A DNA stretch of 64,000 bases from an uncultured Pseudomonadota bacterium (GCA_903862885.1 CAIOZU010000017.1:96098-160097); one strand, 5' to 3'. Shown: positions 9,318 to 18,845, counted from the stretch's first letter. A program made the numbers and translations. Notes: a model not told the origin generated them from the sequence alone.

Positions 9318-10631
9318 TCACGCTCTACGGTTAATCCTAAAGATGCCCGTTTTCAGGGAGTCGTAGGCCGTATTATTCGACACGGAACGGTCTCGGCCCT
9401 CTTCTTTGGCTTGGTATAGAGACTGGTCTGCCAACTGCACGAATCCTTGCGCGCTTCTGTGAAGCGAAGGCACGACATGAGCGATACCAATACTCACCGT
9501 CACTCGCTTAGCCGCCTGCGAGTTGCCATGTGGTAACGCCAATGCTGCAATATTTTTATGAATTTGTGCGGCCGTATCGGTGACGTACGCACGGCTCGCA
9601 TTGTACAAGATGACAGCGAATTCCTCGCCGCCATATCGGGCAGTGAAGTCCAACGGCCGACGCGCGGCATCACGCATAGCAGCGGCGACTTTCTGGATAC
9701 ACTCATCGCCTGCTTGGTGCCCGTACCAATCGTTGTAAGCCTTAAAGAAATCAATATCGACTAACAATAGCGCCAGCGGCACACCATCTCGTTGCGCCAA
9801 TGGCCAAACTGTACTCAAGTGTTCGTCGAATCGGCGCCGATTATTAAGTGCTGTTAAACCGTCTCTACTCGCTGTCGCTACCAATAAGCGTCGCTCCATA
9901 AAGTGAGCGCGCTGCTCGCGCTCAATGTGGAAGCACAATGTCGCGCCCACCGCGTTGACTAGGGCGAGGGCAAATAAGGTGGTTGCCAGTGCACCGACGG
10001 ACAAGCCAGCGTGATAGCCGATCACGCCACAACACAGGAAAATGATTGCATTTGCCCGGACCGCCTGCCAGAAGCGCAGACCCAGCAGATGATAGCTATA
10101 CAGCACCACCAGCATGACCCGCGTCATGGTCACAGGCCCTGAAATGGCACCAGCAAACAGCTCGCCTAGCGCAGCGACCAAACCAAGACCGATCGCCATG
10201 GCTTCCGCTATCTTTAAATAGTGCGTCAAGCCGTCGCGCCTTTGCGTCACAGCAATCGCGGCACCGAGAATGGCCATAATCAGGAGGACACTGGCATTTG
10301 CCCATACGGCGCCAGCAAACGAGGTGACCGCGCTGACATCAAGAATGCCGAAGCCGATGGCCATCAGCAAGCCTAAGCAGAGTGTCAAGCGAACTCTAGT
10401 CAGCCGCTTCTCACCACTGTGGAGCTCAAACTCACGCTCTAAGTCATCACCAAAGCGGAGCCGCAAGGCCGACGCGTGCTTGGCGTCGTTTGGTACCGCC
10501 TCGCTTGGGAACAGGATGATGGGTGATTTGGAATTCAAAGTGCGTACGACCCTAAGGGGGAGGCCTCGTGTGAGCACCACCGGATGATTAGTACACATGG
10601 AACTAGACAAATAATCTGCGCGACTGCGCAC
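9318..10631 (-). CDS. Membrane-bound diguanylate cyclase (GGDEF)
   Basis: Makes cyclic di-GMP from two GTP. The protein (437 residues from a GTG start; an ATG at 10598 is an alternative and neither has a good ribosome site) begins with about 80 soluble residues. Roughly six hydrophobic segments follow (81-235), then a C-terminal GGDEF domain. The active loop is GGEEF (334-338), and the product-inhibition site RPLD (325-328) lies exactly five residues before it. The enzyme should therefore be active and subject to feedback inhibition. The membrane part resembles none of the named sensor modules I know, so the input signal is unknown. A 15-base palindrome lies just upstream of the start. Confidence 0.92.
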   Translation of the reverse strand: MRSRADYLSSSMCTNHPVVLTRGLPLRVVRTLNSKSPIILFPSEAVPNDAKHASALRLRFGDDLEREFELHSGEKRLTRVRLTLCLGLLMAIGFGILDVSAVTSFAGAVWANASVLLIMAILGAAIAVTQRRDGLTHYLKIAEAMAIGLGLVAALGELFAGAISGPVTMTRVMLVVLYSYHLLGLRFWQAVRANAIIFLCCGVIGYHAGLSVGALATTLFALALVNAVGATLCFHIEREQRAHFMERRLLVATASRDGLTALNNRRRFDEHLSTVWPLAQRDGVPLALLLVDIDFFKAYNDWYGHQAGDECIQKVAAAMRDAARRPLDFTARYGGEEFAVILYNASRAYVTDTAAQIHKNIAALALPHGNSQAAKRVTVSIGIAHVVPSLHRSAQGFVQLADQSLYQAKEEGRDRSVSNNTAYDSLKTGIFRINRRA

Positions 10632-10646
10632 GAAATTAGGCGGGCG

Positions 10647-10661
10647 CGCTAGGGCCTAGCG
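10647..10661. repeat. 15-base palindrome upstream of the diguanylate cyclase
   Basis: CGCTAGG and CCTAGCG are perfect inverted arms around a single G. The element lies 16-30 bases before the GTG start of the cyclase gene and about 60 bases after the gshA stop. It could be an operator for the cyclase gene. A terminator role is less likely, since no T-run follows on either strand. Confidence 0.4.
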
Positions 10662-10719
10662 TAGAAAATCGTGACCTCGCTCACACATTGTCGGTTACCC
10701 CCTAACTGACGACTATCTG

Positions 10720-12333
10720 CTATTTTTTTAGATAGTGTTGCAAGTAGTCAGCAAAGGATTGCTTATCAGAGCCCTCTAGACGAGCTTGCGCCTCTATGGA
10801 CTCGCTCGCCTCGTTTGTAAACTCACCTAGGCGCGTACCTTCCAACTCAGTCAGCGCTGTAAAATATGATTGATAAGACGTTGACAGCCGCATGCCCATT
10901 TCAAAAAACGACTCGCCAGTGTCCGCCATGTCTTTAAGAATACGCGCTGACGGCGTCGCACTCACGTCAATAAGTTTTTGTTTTTGAAGAGCGAGCGCCT
11001 CTGAATAGGGCCGCTTTAAGTCGCCCTGATCAAGCAACTCACAGGTGCCCTCCATAGCATCCAAAATTTCGCGGCCCCACGTCAGCATATCTGTATCGCG
11101 CCCGTCAAAGCGTAATTGAAGACCCGGTTCGCGGCCGCGACGCGCGACGGCGACGTGATTCGAATCGAACTCCCGTTGCTCGCTATAAGTAATCGGCTCA
11201 CTCGGAGCAACCGCGCAAAAGGCAGCGAAGCTCTCTAAGAAGCGCAACTTGTTCTGATTGACGCCAACAGGATCGAGTGGACTGACGTCCAACGAGCGCA
11301 TCTCTACGTACTCAACACCTGCTCTACGCAATGCTTTTGATGGTCTTTCGCCTGAGCGAGCGACTCGCTTGGGTCGGATAAATGCGTAGTACTCATTTTC
11401 TATTTGTAGGCGATTGGCATTTAACTGACGCCATTCACCATCGACATGTACCCCCAACTGCTCGTACTCGGCACTAGGGCTATAGACGGCATTTTCCATA
11501 TCACGCAGGTAATCGTCTAGAGAATTGACGGAAATAGAGAAATCGGCTTGTTGCTTATTCCGATAGCCAAGATCACTCATTCTCAGAGACGTGGCGTAAG
11601 GACCGATGAGCGTCCCCCGGCCTCCGTCGACTAGGCCATGATCCTCATTACCATCAACAAACGATCGACAAACAGCTGGCGATACGCCAAAAAGATAATG
11701 AATAATCCATCCATGCCGATGGTAGTTCCGAAGCAGTGAGAAATACGTTTCAGAAATGAGCCCTTGGCCTATATCCGAGCGCTTTAAAACGTCTCCGAGG
11801 ATCGGCCAGAACTGCTCTGGAAATGAGTAATTAAAGTGCACACCCGAAATCGCCTGCATGATTCGGCCGTAGCGCAAACTCAAGCCATTGCGATAAATGG
11901 TTTTCATTCGTCCAATATTTGAGGATCCATATTGGGCAATGGGAATGCTGGCATCCCCTTTCAGGCGGCATGGCATGCTGGCACACCAGAGCAGCTCTTC
12001 GTCGAGGTGGCTATAAACAAACTGATGAAGGTCAGTGAGATACTGCAGCAGCTCCCAACTGGTGGTGAACGTCGGCGTCACTAACTCCAGCAAAGCTTCC
12101 GAGTAGTCAGTGGTTAGGTGAGGATGGGTCAAAGCGGAACCGAGCGCACGGGGGTGCTCACGGCGGGAGATCAAACCGTCAAGAGTGACGCGAAGTGATT
12201 CCTTTTCCACGCCCTTCTGGCCGCCAAGCAATACCCTGCGTTCGCCGGAGTTGATTAATCCAGCGAGACGTTTCTCATAGCGGCGGTCGATGCGAAGTGA
12301 GGACACGGCGGACACCCTCCGAGGGGCCGACAT
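10720..12333 (-). CDS. gshA: Glutamate-cysteine ligase
   Basis: ATP-dependent ligase making gamma-glutamylcysteine, the first and rate-limiting step of glutathione synthesis. The 537 residues match the gammaproteobacterial GshA class. Family segments include GVEKESLRV near residue 41, TTDYSEALLELVTP, SGVHFNYSF and the RYGRIMQ stretch. The second glutathione gene (gshB) is not in this window, but glutathione reductase (gor) is, at 46306. The gene is followed on the same strand, after 88 bases, by the diguanylate cyclase, with no evident functional link. The first 15 residues before LRIDRRYEKRLAGL are poorly conserved, so a slightly later start is possible. Confidence 0.95.
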   Translation of the reverse strand: MSAPRRVSAVSSLRIDRRYEKRLAGLINSGERRVLLGGQKGVEKESLRVTLDGLISRREHPRALGSALTHPHLTTDYSEALLELVTPTFTTSWELLQYLTDLHQFVYSHLDEELLWCASMPCRLKGDASIPIAQYGSSNIGRMKTIYRNGLSLRYGRIMQAISGVHFNYSFPEQFWPILGDVLKRSDIGQGLISETYFSLLRNYHRHGWIIHYLFGVSPAVCRSFVDGNEDHGLVDGGRGTLIGPYATSLRMSDLGYRNKQQADFSISVNSLDDYLRDMENAVYSPSAEYEQLGVHVDGEWRQLNANRLQIENEYYAFIRPKRVARSGERPSKALRRAGVEYVEMRSLDVSPLDPVGVNQNKLRFLESFAAFCAVAPSEPITYSEQREFDSNHVAVARRGREPGLQLRFDGRDTDMLTWGREILDAMEGTCELLDQGDLKRPYSEALALQKQKLIDVSATPSARILKDMADTGESFFEMGMRLSTSYQSYFTALTELEGTRLGEFTNEASESIEAQARLEGSDKQSFADYLQHYLKK

Positions 12334-12548
12334 TGTAGTAGAACGGCGCAGTCATCTCGTAGCGTTCGCGCGGGACGCACCCACACAGCCCGCGGCGACC
12401 GTCTGCGGTGCCCACGGTTCTCCGCAGAAGGATTGCCCGCTTAGGAGGCGATATTTATACAACTCTCTGATAAGATTGACTATTATTTTAGTTCGGGGGC
12501 ACTCTGGGGGCGACCTCAAGTGATCCGCCGGACCCATGAAGGAATGCC

Positions 12549-13220
12549 ATGCCGAACTTACTCACGGAGACCATTCAGCTGAAAGCCGCTGATGGACATC
12601 ATCTTGGCGCGTACCGTGCAACCCCGCTGCAACCCGCACGACGGGCCATGGTGGTATTACAAGAGGCAATGGGTGTCAATGCACATGTCCAGTCAGTTGT
12701 ACGGCAGTACGCAGCGGAGGGTTACCTTGCCATCGCGCCCGCATTATTTGATCGAATCACTCCTGGTGTAGATGTGCCTTACTCTGACATCGAACGGGCT
12801 ATCGGACTCATTCGGAAGATGACTGATCCGCAAAGCCTCTTAGACATAGAGGCCGCGGTTAAGGCGGTGTCGCACGTCGGTCCGGTGGGGCTTGTTGGCT
12901 ATTGTTTAGGAGGAACGTTAGCTTATTTGGCAGCGGCTCACTTACCTATCAGTGCGGCCGCATCATATTACGGTGGGCGCATCTGCCAATATCTACAGCA
13001 TCAACCTCAGTGTCCTATGATTTTTCACTTTGGCGAAAGAGACGTGTACATCTCACCAGCCGACATTGACCAAATTAAGGCCGCCTACCCAGCCGGTCAG
13101 TACCACCTATACTCTGCCGATCACGGGTTTAATTGCCCCGATCGGCCCGCGTATGATGAGCACAGTGCATCCTTGGCTTTCAAGCGTACCTTAAGTTTTT
13201 TTAACACCTACCTACCTTGA
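12549..13220 (+). CDS. Dienelactone hydrolase family protein
   Basis: Cytoplasmic alpha/beta hydrolase of 223 residues. The catalytic triad is visible: the nucleophile Cys119 in GYCLGG, Asp165 in FGERDVYI and His192 in DHGFNC, with the family's Glu39 in LQEAMGVN. This pattern is the one of carboxymethylenebutenolidase, which opens dienelactones during chloroaromatic breakdown. No other aromatic-degradation gene is near, so a general ester or lactone hydrolase role is more likely. The gene is 36 bases upstream of gabD on the same strand and is probably cotranscribed with it and the exporter that follows. Confidence 0.88.
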   Translation: MPNLLTETIQLKAADGHHLGAYRATPLQPARRAMVVLQEAMGVNAHVQSVVRQYAAEGYLAIAPALFDRITPGVDVPYSDIERAIGLIRKMTDPQSLLDIEAAVKAVSHVGPVGLVGYCLGGTLAYLAAAHLPISAAASYYGGRICQYLQHQPQCPMIFHFGERDVYISPADIDQIKAAYPAGQYHLYSADHGFNCPDRPAYDEHSASLAFKRTLSFFNTYLP

Positions 13221-13256
13221 ATAGCTTGCCCTACAACACATTCCAGAGACCTCAAC

Positions 13257-14726
13257 ATGCCATTGCCACTCAAACTCACCGACCCGTCTTTGCTCAAAAA
13301 CCACTGTTTTGTGAATGGTAAATGGGTAGATGCTGAGAATGGCAGCACGTTCGATATCACTAACCCCGCCAATGGCGCGGTACTAGGAACCGCTCCTAAC
13401 TGCGGCGCAACGGAGACCCGTCGAGCCATCGCGGCAGCAAAAGAGGCATTCCCAGCATGGGCAGCCACGCCGGCGAAAGAACGCGGAAAAATGTTGAGGA
13501 AACTCGCCGATTTGATGTTAGAAAATGCAGAAGACTTAGCGCGCCTGATGACCGCAGAGCAAGGTAAGCCGCTCGCTGAAGCACGTGGCGAAGTGAATTA
13601 TGCCGCCTCTTTTTATGAATGGTTTGCGGAAGAAGGGCGTCGGCTATACGGCGATATTATTCCCTCAGGTCAAAGAGACAAGCGCATCCTGGTCATGCGC
13701 CAGCCCGTCGGCGTTGTCGGTGCCATCACGCCGTGGAATTTCCCCGCCGCTATGATTACCCGCAAAGCGGGCGCCGCCTTAGCGGCAGGCTGTACGTTTA
13801 TTGTAAAACCCGCTGAATCCACGCCGTTCTCCGCGCTCGCACAAGCAGAGCTGGCCCATCGCGCTGGCTTCCCACCTGGCGTATTTAACGTCATCACCGG
13901 TAAGGCACGCGCCATCGGCGGGGAAATGACCTCCAATCCATTGGTCGCCAAAATCACTTTTACGGGATCGACGGAAGTCGGCAAGCTGCTGATGTCGCAG
14001 TGTGCGAGTACCGTTAAGAAAATATCTCTGGAACTCGGTGGCAATGCGCCATTCATTGTATTCGACGACGCAAACTTGGACGCTGCGGTCGCGGGAGCGA
14101 TGGCGAGCAAGTATCGAAATGCTGGACAAACTTGCGTTTGCGCGAACCGTTTATTAGTACAAGCAGGCGTTCATGACGCCTTCGTTGCGAAAATTATCGA
14201 AGCCACCAAGAAACTGCGCGTTGGAGATGGGCTACAAGGCATCACCGATCAAGGCCCGCTAATCGATGCGCAGGCAGTTAATAAAGTGGCTGAACACATT
14301 GCTGACGCGCTCAGTAAGGGCGCAACGTTGGCATTAGGCGGTAAACCGCATGCACTGGGCGGCACTTTTTTCGAACCGACAGTGCTCACGGGCGTGACGC
14401 CTGCGATGAAGGTGGCGCGTGAAGAGACTTTTGGTCCCGTCGCACCCATTTTTAAATTCAGCACAGAAGCGGAAGCCATCCAGATGGCTAATGACACAGA
14501 GTTTGGCTTAGCAGCGTACTTTTACACCCGAGACCTCGCTCGGTCGTGGCGCGTCTCCGAAGCGCTTGAGTATGGGATCGTTGGTTTGAACACCGGCATC
14601 ATCTCAACAGAAGAAGCGCCCTTTGGTGGCTGGAAAGAATCGGGTACGGGCCGCGAGGGATCCAAGTACGGCATTCTGGATTACACAGAGCTCAAATACC
14701 TGTGTATCGGTGGCATGGACACTTGA
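13257..14726 (+). CDS. gabD: Succinate-semialdehyde dehydrogenase (NADP+)
   Basis: Aldehyde dehydrogenase (489 residues) oxidising succinate semialdehyde to succinate, the last step of 4-aminobutyrate breakdown. Catalytic residues are Cys293 (GQTCVCANR) and Glu259 (LELGGNAPF); ITPWNFP (157-163) and TFTGSTEVG bind the cofactor. The VCAN sequence after the catalytic cysteine, giving a redox-active Cys pair, is typical of GabD. The matching transaminase gabT is not present here, so the semialdehyde may come from elsewhere or the real substrate may be a related aldehyde such as glutarate semialdehyde. The stop codon overlaps the probable TTG start of the next gene. Confidence 0.93.
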   Translation: MPLPLKLTDPSLLKNHCFVNGKWVDAENGSTFDITNPANGAVLGTAPNCGATETRRAIAAAKEAFPAWAATPAKERGKMLRKLADLMLENAEDLARLMTAEQGKPLAEARGEVNYAASFYEWFAEEGRRLYGDIIPSGQRDKRILVMRQPVGVVGAITPWNFPAAMITRKAGAALAAGCTFIVKPAESTPFSALAQAELAHRAGFPPGVFNVITGKARAIGGEMTSNPLVAKITFTGSTEVGKLLMSQCASTVKKISLELGGNAPFIVFDDANLDAAVAGAMASKYRNAGQTCVCANRLLVQAGVHDAFVAKIIEATKKLRVGDGLQGITDQGPLIDAQAVNKVAEHIADALSKGATLALGGKPHALGGTFFEPTVLTGVTPAMKVAREETFGPVAPIFKFSTEAEAIQMANDTEFGLAAYFYTRDLARSWRVSEALEYGIVGLNTGIISTEEAPFGGWKESGTGREGSKYGILDYTELKYLCIGGMDT

Positions 14727-15907
14727 ACCAGCAGCCGCGGTCCGAACGCGCTCTCATCATCTTATTGGCGGCGATCACGGCAGTTGGCCCTGTCGCCTTA
14801 AATATTTATGCGCCCGCCGTGCCACTGGCGAGAGCCGCGTTCGGAGTAAGCGTCGCGGCCGCGAGCACGACCGTCAGCGCGCCACTGATCGCTTTTGCCA
14901 TCGGACTTTTTTTCTATGGGCCTTTGTCAGATCACTTTGGGCGGCGCCCAGTGATCTTAACTGGCCTAAGCATATATATTATCGGCACGACGCTCGCATT
15001 TTTTTCTACCACTATTCATATGCTGATTATTGGTCGAGTGATTACCGCCCTCGGTGCGGGTGCAGGTGTCACTATCGCCAGAGCAATACTTGGTGATCTC
15101 TATACTGCCGAGCGGATGACGAAAACACTCGCCTCTTTGACGATGGTCATGGTAATCACGAATGCGACTGCGCCGGTAACTGGCGGCTTGCTGGCTGAGG
15201 CATTTGGCTGGCGCTCTGTCTTTGTTGTGCTTTTCGCTCTTGGCTCTGTTGCATTAGCCGTTGCGTGGCGGTTTCTACCCGAAACACGAATTATAAATCC
15301 GCAGCGGTACTTCAAACAGATCGCGCTTGCCACTTGGAATTTGCTAAAAACACCACGCTTTTTCGATTACGCGCTGCAGTGTGCAGTGGTTTACTCCGCT
15401 TTCTTTGTCTTCGTCGCTTTGATGCCACACGTTCTAACACACCTCGGTCGCTCTACAGCTGAATACGGATTTTGGTATCTCAGCATCTCGCTCGGCTACT
15501 TCATTGGCAATTGGGTGGTCACTCGATCACCGGATCGACATAACCTTCGCCGATTGTTGACGCGTGGCATTTTGATTCAAGCTATAGGAGGCTGCTTAGG
15601 GCTCGCAGCTGCGCTCCTCGGATGGTGGCACCCGTTCTGGATTTTCGCGCCTTGGGCCATTATGGCTTTCGGTCAAGGCTATATTCTGCCAACGGTCACA
15701 GCCAATGTCGTTGCGCTTGCACCTGCCTTTGCAGGCGCCGCCTCTGGCCTGCTAGGCTTTAGCCAACAGATGGCCGGAGCACTGGCCGTTCAATTAATGG
15801 CTTCTACTTCGACCGCAACACCAATACCGGTGACTGCATTTGTGGCCTCTGTGACCGCACTTGGCTGGCTTGCCTTTCGACTGCGTCGTTATCACGTCGC
15901 CAGCTAG
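14723..15907 (+). CDS. Bcr/CflA-type multidrug exporter (MFS)
   Basis: Proton-driven drug exporter of the 12-helix DHA1 family. Signatures are the intracellular loop GPLSDHFGRRPV, the helix-4 run ITALGAGAGVTIARAILGDL, and the first-helix run ITAVGPVALNIYAPAVP typical of Bcr/CflA. The proposed start is TTG at 14723, which shares bases with the gabD stop (TTGA). A GTG at 14702 in the same frame would add seven residues. No substrate can be named. The tight coupling to gabD and the dienelactone hydrolase gene may hint at export of an acid or aldehyde-related compound (weak inference). Confidence 0.88.
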   Translation: MNQQPRSERALIILLAAITAVGPVALNIYAPAVPLARAAFGVSVAAASTTVSAPLIAFAIGLFFYGPLSDHFGRRPVILTGLSIYIIGTTLAFFSTTIHMLIIGRVITALGAGAGVTIARAILGDLYTAERMTKTLASLTMVMVITNATAPVTGGLLAEAFGWRSVFVVLFALGSVALAVAWRFLPETRIINPQRYFKQIALATWNLLKTPRFFDYALQCAVVYSAFFVFVALMPHVLTHLGRSTAEYGFWYLSISLGYFIGNWVVTRSPDRHNLRRLLTRGILIQAIGGCLGLAAALLGWWHPFWIFAPWAIMAFGQGYILPTVTANVVALAPAFAGAASGLLGFSQQMAGALAVQLMASTSTATPIPVTAFVASVTALGWLAFRLRRYHVAS

Positions 15908-15953
15908 TTGCCTCAAGAGAGCACCTACGTATCGAAACCGGCCCTTACCTCGG

Positions 15954-16856
15954 TCAATAGTAAGTGGCTACTGCTTTTGATATGCGATCAGCCTGATGGC
16001 GGAGCATTGGACCAAACCCAGCGCGATCATAAAACAAGGCAAGGTCCTCCCTAAGAACAGGTTGGCACCGCAGGCGATTTTCGCTGACTAGCAGTGGCAT
16101 ATCGCAGGCAATGCGCGTGAGCTCGCGAGCAAGGTAAGCAGCATCGCGGTGCTCTGCGAGCTTCGCGCCGAGGCTACGCGCGCCACGAATAGAAAGCTCT
16201 GACACGAGAGAGAGGTCGCCATAGAGCTCATCAAGCGATGCAAAGCGCGTAAGCAGTGCGGCCGCAGTTTTTTTACCGACACCTGGCACCCCCGGAATGT
16301 TATCTACGGGGTCCCCCGTGAGCGCTAAGAAATCGGCCATCCGCTCCGGCCGCACGCCGAAACGCGTCGCAATATCTGCATATGCAATGCGTTCATCGGC
16401 CATGTAATCCCAAAATTCGTCGCCCACATGAACGAGTTGCGCCAGGTCCTTATCACGGGTGACGATAGTCGATACGAATCCGGTGGCACGCATACGAGTA
16501 GCTATTGTGCCGATGATGTCATCGGCTTCGTACTCGGCACTGCTGAAGGTCGCGAGACCAAGGCAGTTACATAACTCGCGGCAGCGAGAAAATTGTTCCT
16601 TAAGCTCTGGCGGAGGCGGATCGCGATTGGCCTTGTACGGCGGATAGAGACGATTTCGAAATGAGCTCGACAGACTTTCGTCGAATGCCATCGCCAAGTG
16701 TGTCGGTCGTTCACGCTCTAATAGGTCAGAAAGAAATCTCGCGAATCCATATACCGCATTCACGGGCCGGCCGTCGCTATCGACCATGTGATTAGGAATG
16801 GAATAATAGGCGCGGAATATGAAGAAACTGGCATCGACGAGATGAACCGCCGGCAT
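15954..16856 (-). CDS. 5'-3' exonuclease (flap-nuclease domain, Pol I N-domain/XNI type)
   Basis: Stand-alone nuclease of 300 residues homologous to the N-terminal domain of DNA polymerase I. Acidic metal ligands are present at the expected places: LVDAS at the N-terminus, EYEADD (108-113), TRDKDL (133-138) and GDPVDN (181-186). These are followed by the helix-hairpin-helix GVPGVGKKTA (189-198) that grips DNA. A likely role is removing RNA primers or 5' flaps. Its ATG lies 4 bases after the stop of the HNH nuclease gene, so the two are cotranscribed. The longer polymerase part is absent from this locus, and nothing shows it to be a broken polA. Confidence 0.92.
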   Translation of the reverse strand: MPAVHLVDASFFIFRAYYSIPNHMVDSDGRPVNAVYGFARFLSDLLERERPTHLAMAFDESLSSSFRNRLYPPYKANRDPPPPELKEQFSRCRELCNCLGLATFSSAEYEADDIIGTIATRMRATGFVSTIVTRDKDLAQLVHVGDEFWDYMADERIAYADIATRFGVRPERMADFLALTGDPVDNIPGVPGVGKKTAAALLTRFASLDELYGDLSLVSELSIRGARSLGAKLAEHRDAAYLARELTRIACDMPLLVSENRLRCQPVLREDLALFYDRAGFGPMLRHQADRISKAVATYY

Positions 16857-16860
16857 TGCG

Positions 16861-17541
16861 TTAGTGAGCCCAACTATGCAGTCGAGCGTGCAAAGGACTT
16901 GAGCGGGGGAAGTGGGCGAGCAGATACTCCATTTGGTCAGTCAGCACGCGCCGCCCTTTTAAGTAAATATACTCAGCAAAAGTCGGTATGAATGGCACCG
17001 CCCGCAAATGCATGCCTGCCTCTTCAGGCGTACGTGACGCTTTTGCATTGTTACATCGACGACATGCAGTGATGACATTAGCCCAGGTGTCCTGACCACC
17101 CCGAGAAAACGGTTTAATGTGGTCGCGGGATAGTAAATGCGAAGGGAATCGTGCCCCGCAGTACATGCACAGATACCCATCGCGCTTGAATAGCGTCTCA
17201 TTATTCAGAGGGGGCAAGTAGGCTCCACGCCGGGCGCCCGGACTGTGAGTATGCCCAACGGTCGCGATGATGGAATTTACATCCACCTGGGTTTGTAGAC
17301 CGGTACGCGCGTTGGTGCCGCCGAACAGACGGTAAAGCGCACTTCCACAGGTATAAGCCACTTGGCCGGTATGATAAAGCCTGACCGCCTCGCGATAGTC
17401 GATCCACTCGAGAGGCATGCCAGAGATATCCGTGCGAAGCAGCTGTTGGCTAAGACGGGACACAGGAACTGCCCCATCAGCACCAACGGGCGCCTCCGCT
17501 TGTGGCTGTGATGCGTGGACTGAGTGAGGCGACGTATCCAT
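16861..17541 (-). CDS. HNH endonuclease
   Basis: Predicted metal-dependent nuclease of 226 residues. The C-terminal half has the classic HNH fold with two zinc-binding pairs: CMYCGARF, then SRDHIKPFSRGGQDTW holding the catalytic histidine, then CRRCNNAKA. The N-terminal half (IDYREAVRLYHTGQVAYTCG) is shared by a widespread group of bacterial household HNH proteins of unknown role. The start at 17541 is chosen because upstream residues to 17616 are rich in residues unlike the family; no strong ribosome site is visible. Pairing with the 5'-3' exonuclease gene 4 bases downstream suggests a shared DNA-processing or repair job (inference). No toxin, methylase or helicase gene is nearby to indicate a defence island. 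Confidence 0.85.
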   Translation of the reverse strand: MDTSPHSVHASQPQAEAPVGADGAVPVSRLSQQLLRTDISGMPLEWIDYREAVRLYHTGQVAYTCGSALYRLFGGTNARTGLQTQVDVNSIIATVGHTHSPGARRGAYLPPLNNETLFKRDGYLCMYCGARFPSHLLSRDHIKPFSRGGQDTWANVITACRRCNNAKASRTPEEAGMHLRAVPFIPTFAEYIYLKGRRVLTDQMEYLLAHFPRSSPLHARLHSWAH

Positions 17542-17682
17542 ATAATATGAGTATAAGATACGAAACCCCTGAGAGATAATCAAATGGCAGGGTAGACGTA
17601 CCGGGTCGTTTACCATGAACTGTGCTCAGCACATGATCAGCCAAGAGCCCGCGCCCAGAACGTTTTCAGCAAGAGGTCGAAC

Positions 17683-18834
17683 ATGTCTGAAATGCCCACT
17701 GCGAACTCGGGATTTGTTATCGGAGTCGCCCGGGAGACCCAGGCCGGAGAGCACCGCGTCGCCTTAGTGCCCGAGGTGGCTAATAAGCTGCTTGCCGCCG
17801 GCGCGACCATTGTGATGGAGCGCGGCGCCGGCGTCGCCGCGCAGTTCCCGGACAACCTGTTCAAGAATGTTCGGTTCGTTGACTCCGCAGCTGAGGTATA
17901 CGCCCAGGCGCAACTGCTGCTTAAAGTCCAGCCTCTCACACCAACAGAAGCTCGCATGCTCAATGTAGGAGCCACTCATTGCGGATTCATGCAGCCACAC
18001 AATAATCTGGAAGCTGTCACCATTCTGAAGGAAAGGCAGATCACTAGCTTCGCTATGGAATTGGTGCCACGCATTTCCCGCGCCCAATCTATGGATGCGT
18101 TGTCGTCTCAGGCGTCTATCGCCGGATACAAGGCCGTCCTCATCGGTGCCAACGCATTAGATCGCTTTCTGCCCATGTTGACTACCGCAGCAGGCACGAT
18201 CCGACCCGCACAGGTACTCGTGATCGGGGTCGGGGTTGCTGGCCTTCAAGCGATCGCAACTGCCAAGCGCCTAGGCGCTATCGTTGAGGCATATGACGTC
18301 CGTAGCGCGACACGCGACCAAGTAAAGTCGCTAGGCGCCAAATTTATTGAAACCGGCGTAACGGCAGAAGGCACCGGAGGGTACGCGCGCGAACTCACTG
18401 CAGAAGAGAAAGACAAACAAAAAGCGGTGCTCGATGCGCGAATTGTGGTGGCAGACATTGTCATTACCACGGCCGGCGTGCCGGGTCGCACCGCCCCTAA
18501 AATAATTTCACGCTCAACAGTCGAGAAAATGAAAACTGGCTCAGTGATTGTCGATATCTTAGCCGAGAACGGCGGTAACTGTGAACTCAGTGTCGCCGGC
18601 GAGACCATTCAACATGGCGCCGTTCGTATCATTGGCCCAATCAACTTGCCTGCGCAACTCGCCTATCATGCCAGCGAAATGTATGCGCGCAACTTGTTCA
18701 ATCTATTAAATCCAGCTATCAAGGCAGGCGCGCTCAGCATCGACTGGGCGGACGAAGTGTTTTCCGGGACTGTGCTAACGCATGCGGGCCAGATCAAGCA
18801 CGAGCCCACTGCCAAGCTACTCGCACACGCTTAA
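17683..18834 (+). CDS. pntAA: NAD(P) transhydrogenase alpha subunit, soluble part
   Basis: NAD(H)-binding domain I (383 residues) of the proton-translocating transhydrogenase, which makes NADPH from NADH using the proton gradient. It has an alanine-dehydrogenase-like fold, with GVARETQAGEHRVALVP near the N-terminus, the dinucleotide motif IGVGVAGLQA (about 185-194) and the mobile-loop region around YARELTAEEKDKQ. This is the split arrangement known from Rhodospirillum rubrum, where the enteric PntA is divided into two proteins. The start is set by the conserved sequence; the next gene follows after 11 bases. Together with gor and gshA in this window it points to careful NADPH/thiol management. 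Confidence 0.96.
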   Translation: MSEMPTANSGFVIGVARETQAGEHRVALVPEVANKLLAAGATIVMERGAGVAAQFPDNLFKNVRFVDSAAEVYAQAQLLLKVQPLTPTEARMLNVGATHCGFMQPHNNLEAVTILKERQITSFAMELVPRISRAQSMDALSSQASIAGYKAVLIGANALDRFLPMLTTAAGTIRPAQVLVIGVGVAGLQAIATAKRLGAIVEAYDVRSATRDQVKSLGAKFIETGVTAEGTGGYARELTAEEKDKQKAVLDARIVVADIVITTAGVPGRTAPKIISRSTVEKMKTGSVIVDILAENGGNCELSVAGETIQHGAVRIIGPINLPAQLAYHASEMYARNLFNLLNPAIKAGALSIDWADEVFSGTVLTHAGQIKHEPTAKLLAHA

Positions 18835-18845
18835 AGGAACCCATC

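Noticed and set aside
12443..12448. Perfect AGGAGG in the gshA/dienelactone hydrolase gap
   Set aside because: No start codon at useful distance opens a frame of any length; the hydrolase gene begins about 100 bases later.
13670..14110. 146-codon minus-strand frame inside gabD
   Set aside because: Antisense to the catalytic core of a well-conserved dehydrogenase, with no family match.
16861..17541. HNH nuclease as part of a defence or restriction system
   Set aside because: No methylase, helicase, toxin or phage-related gene is near, and this HNH group is common in ordinary chromosomal settings.
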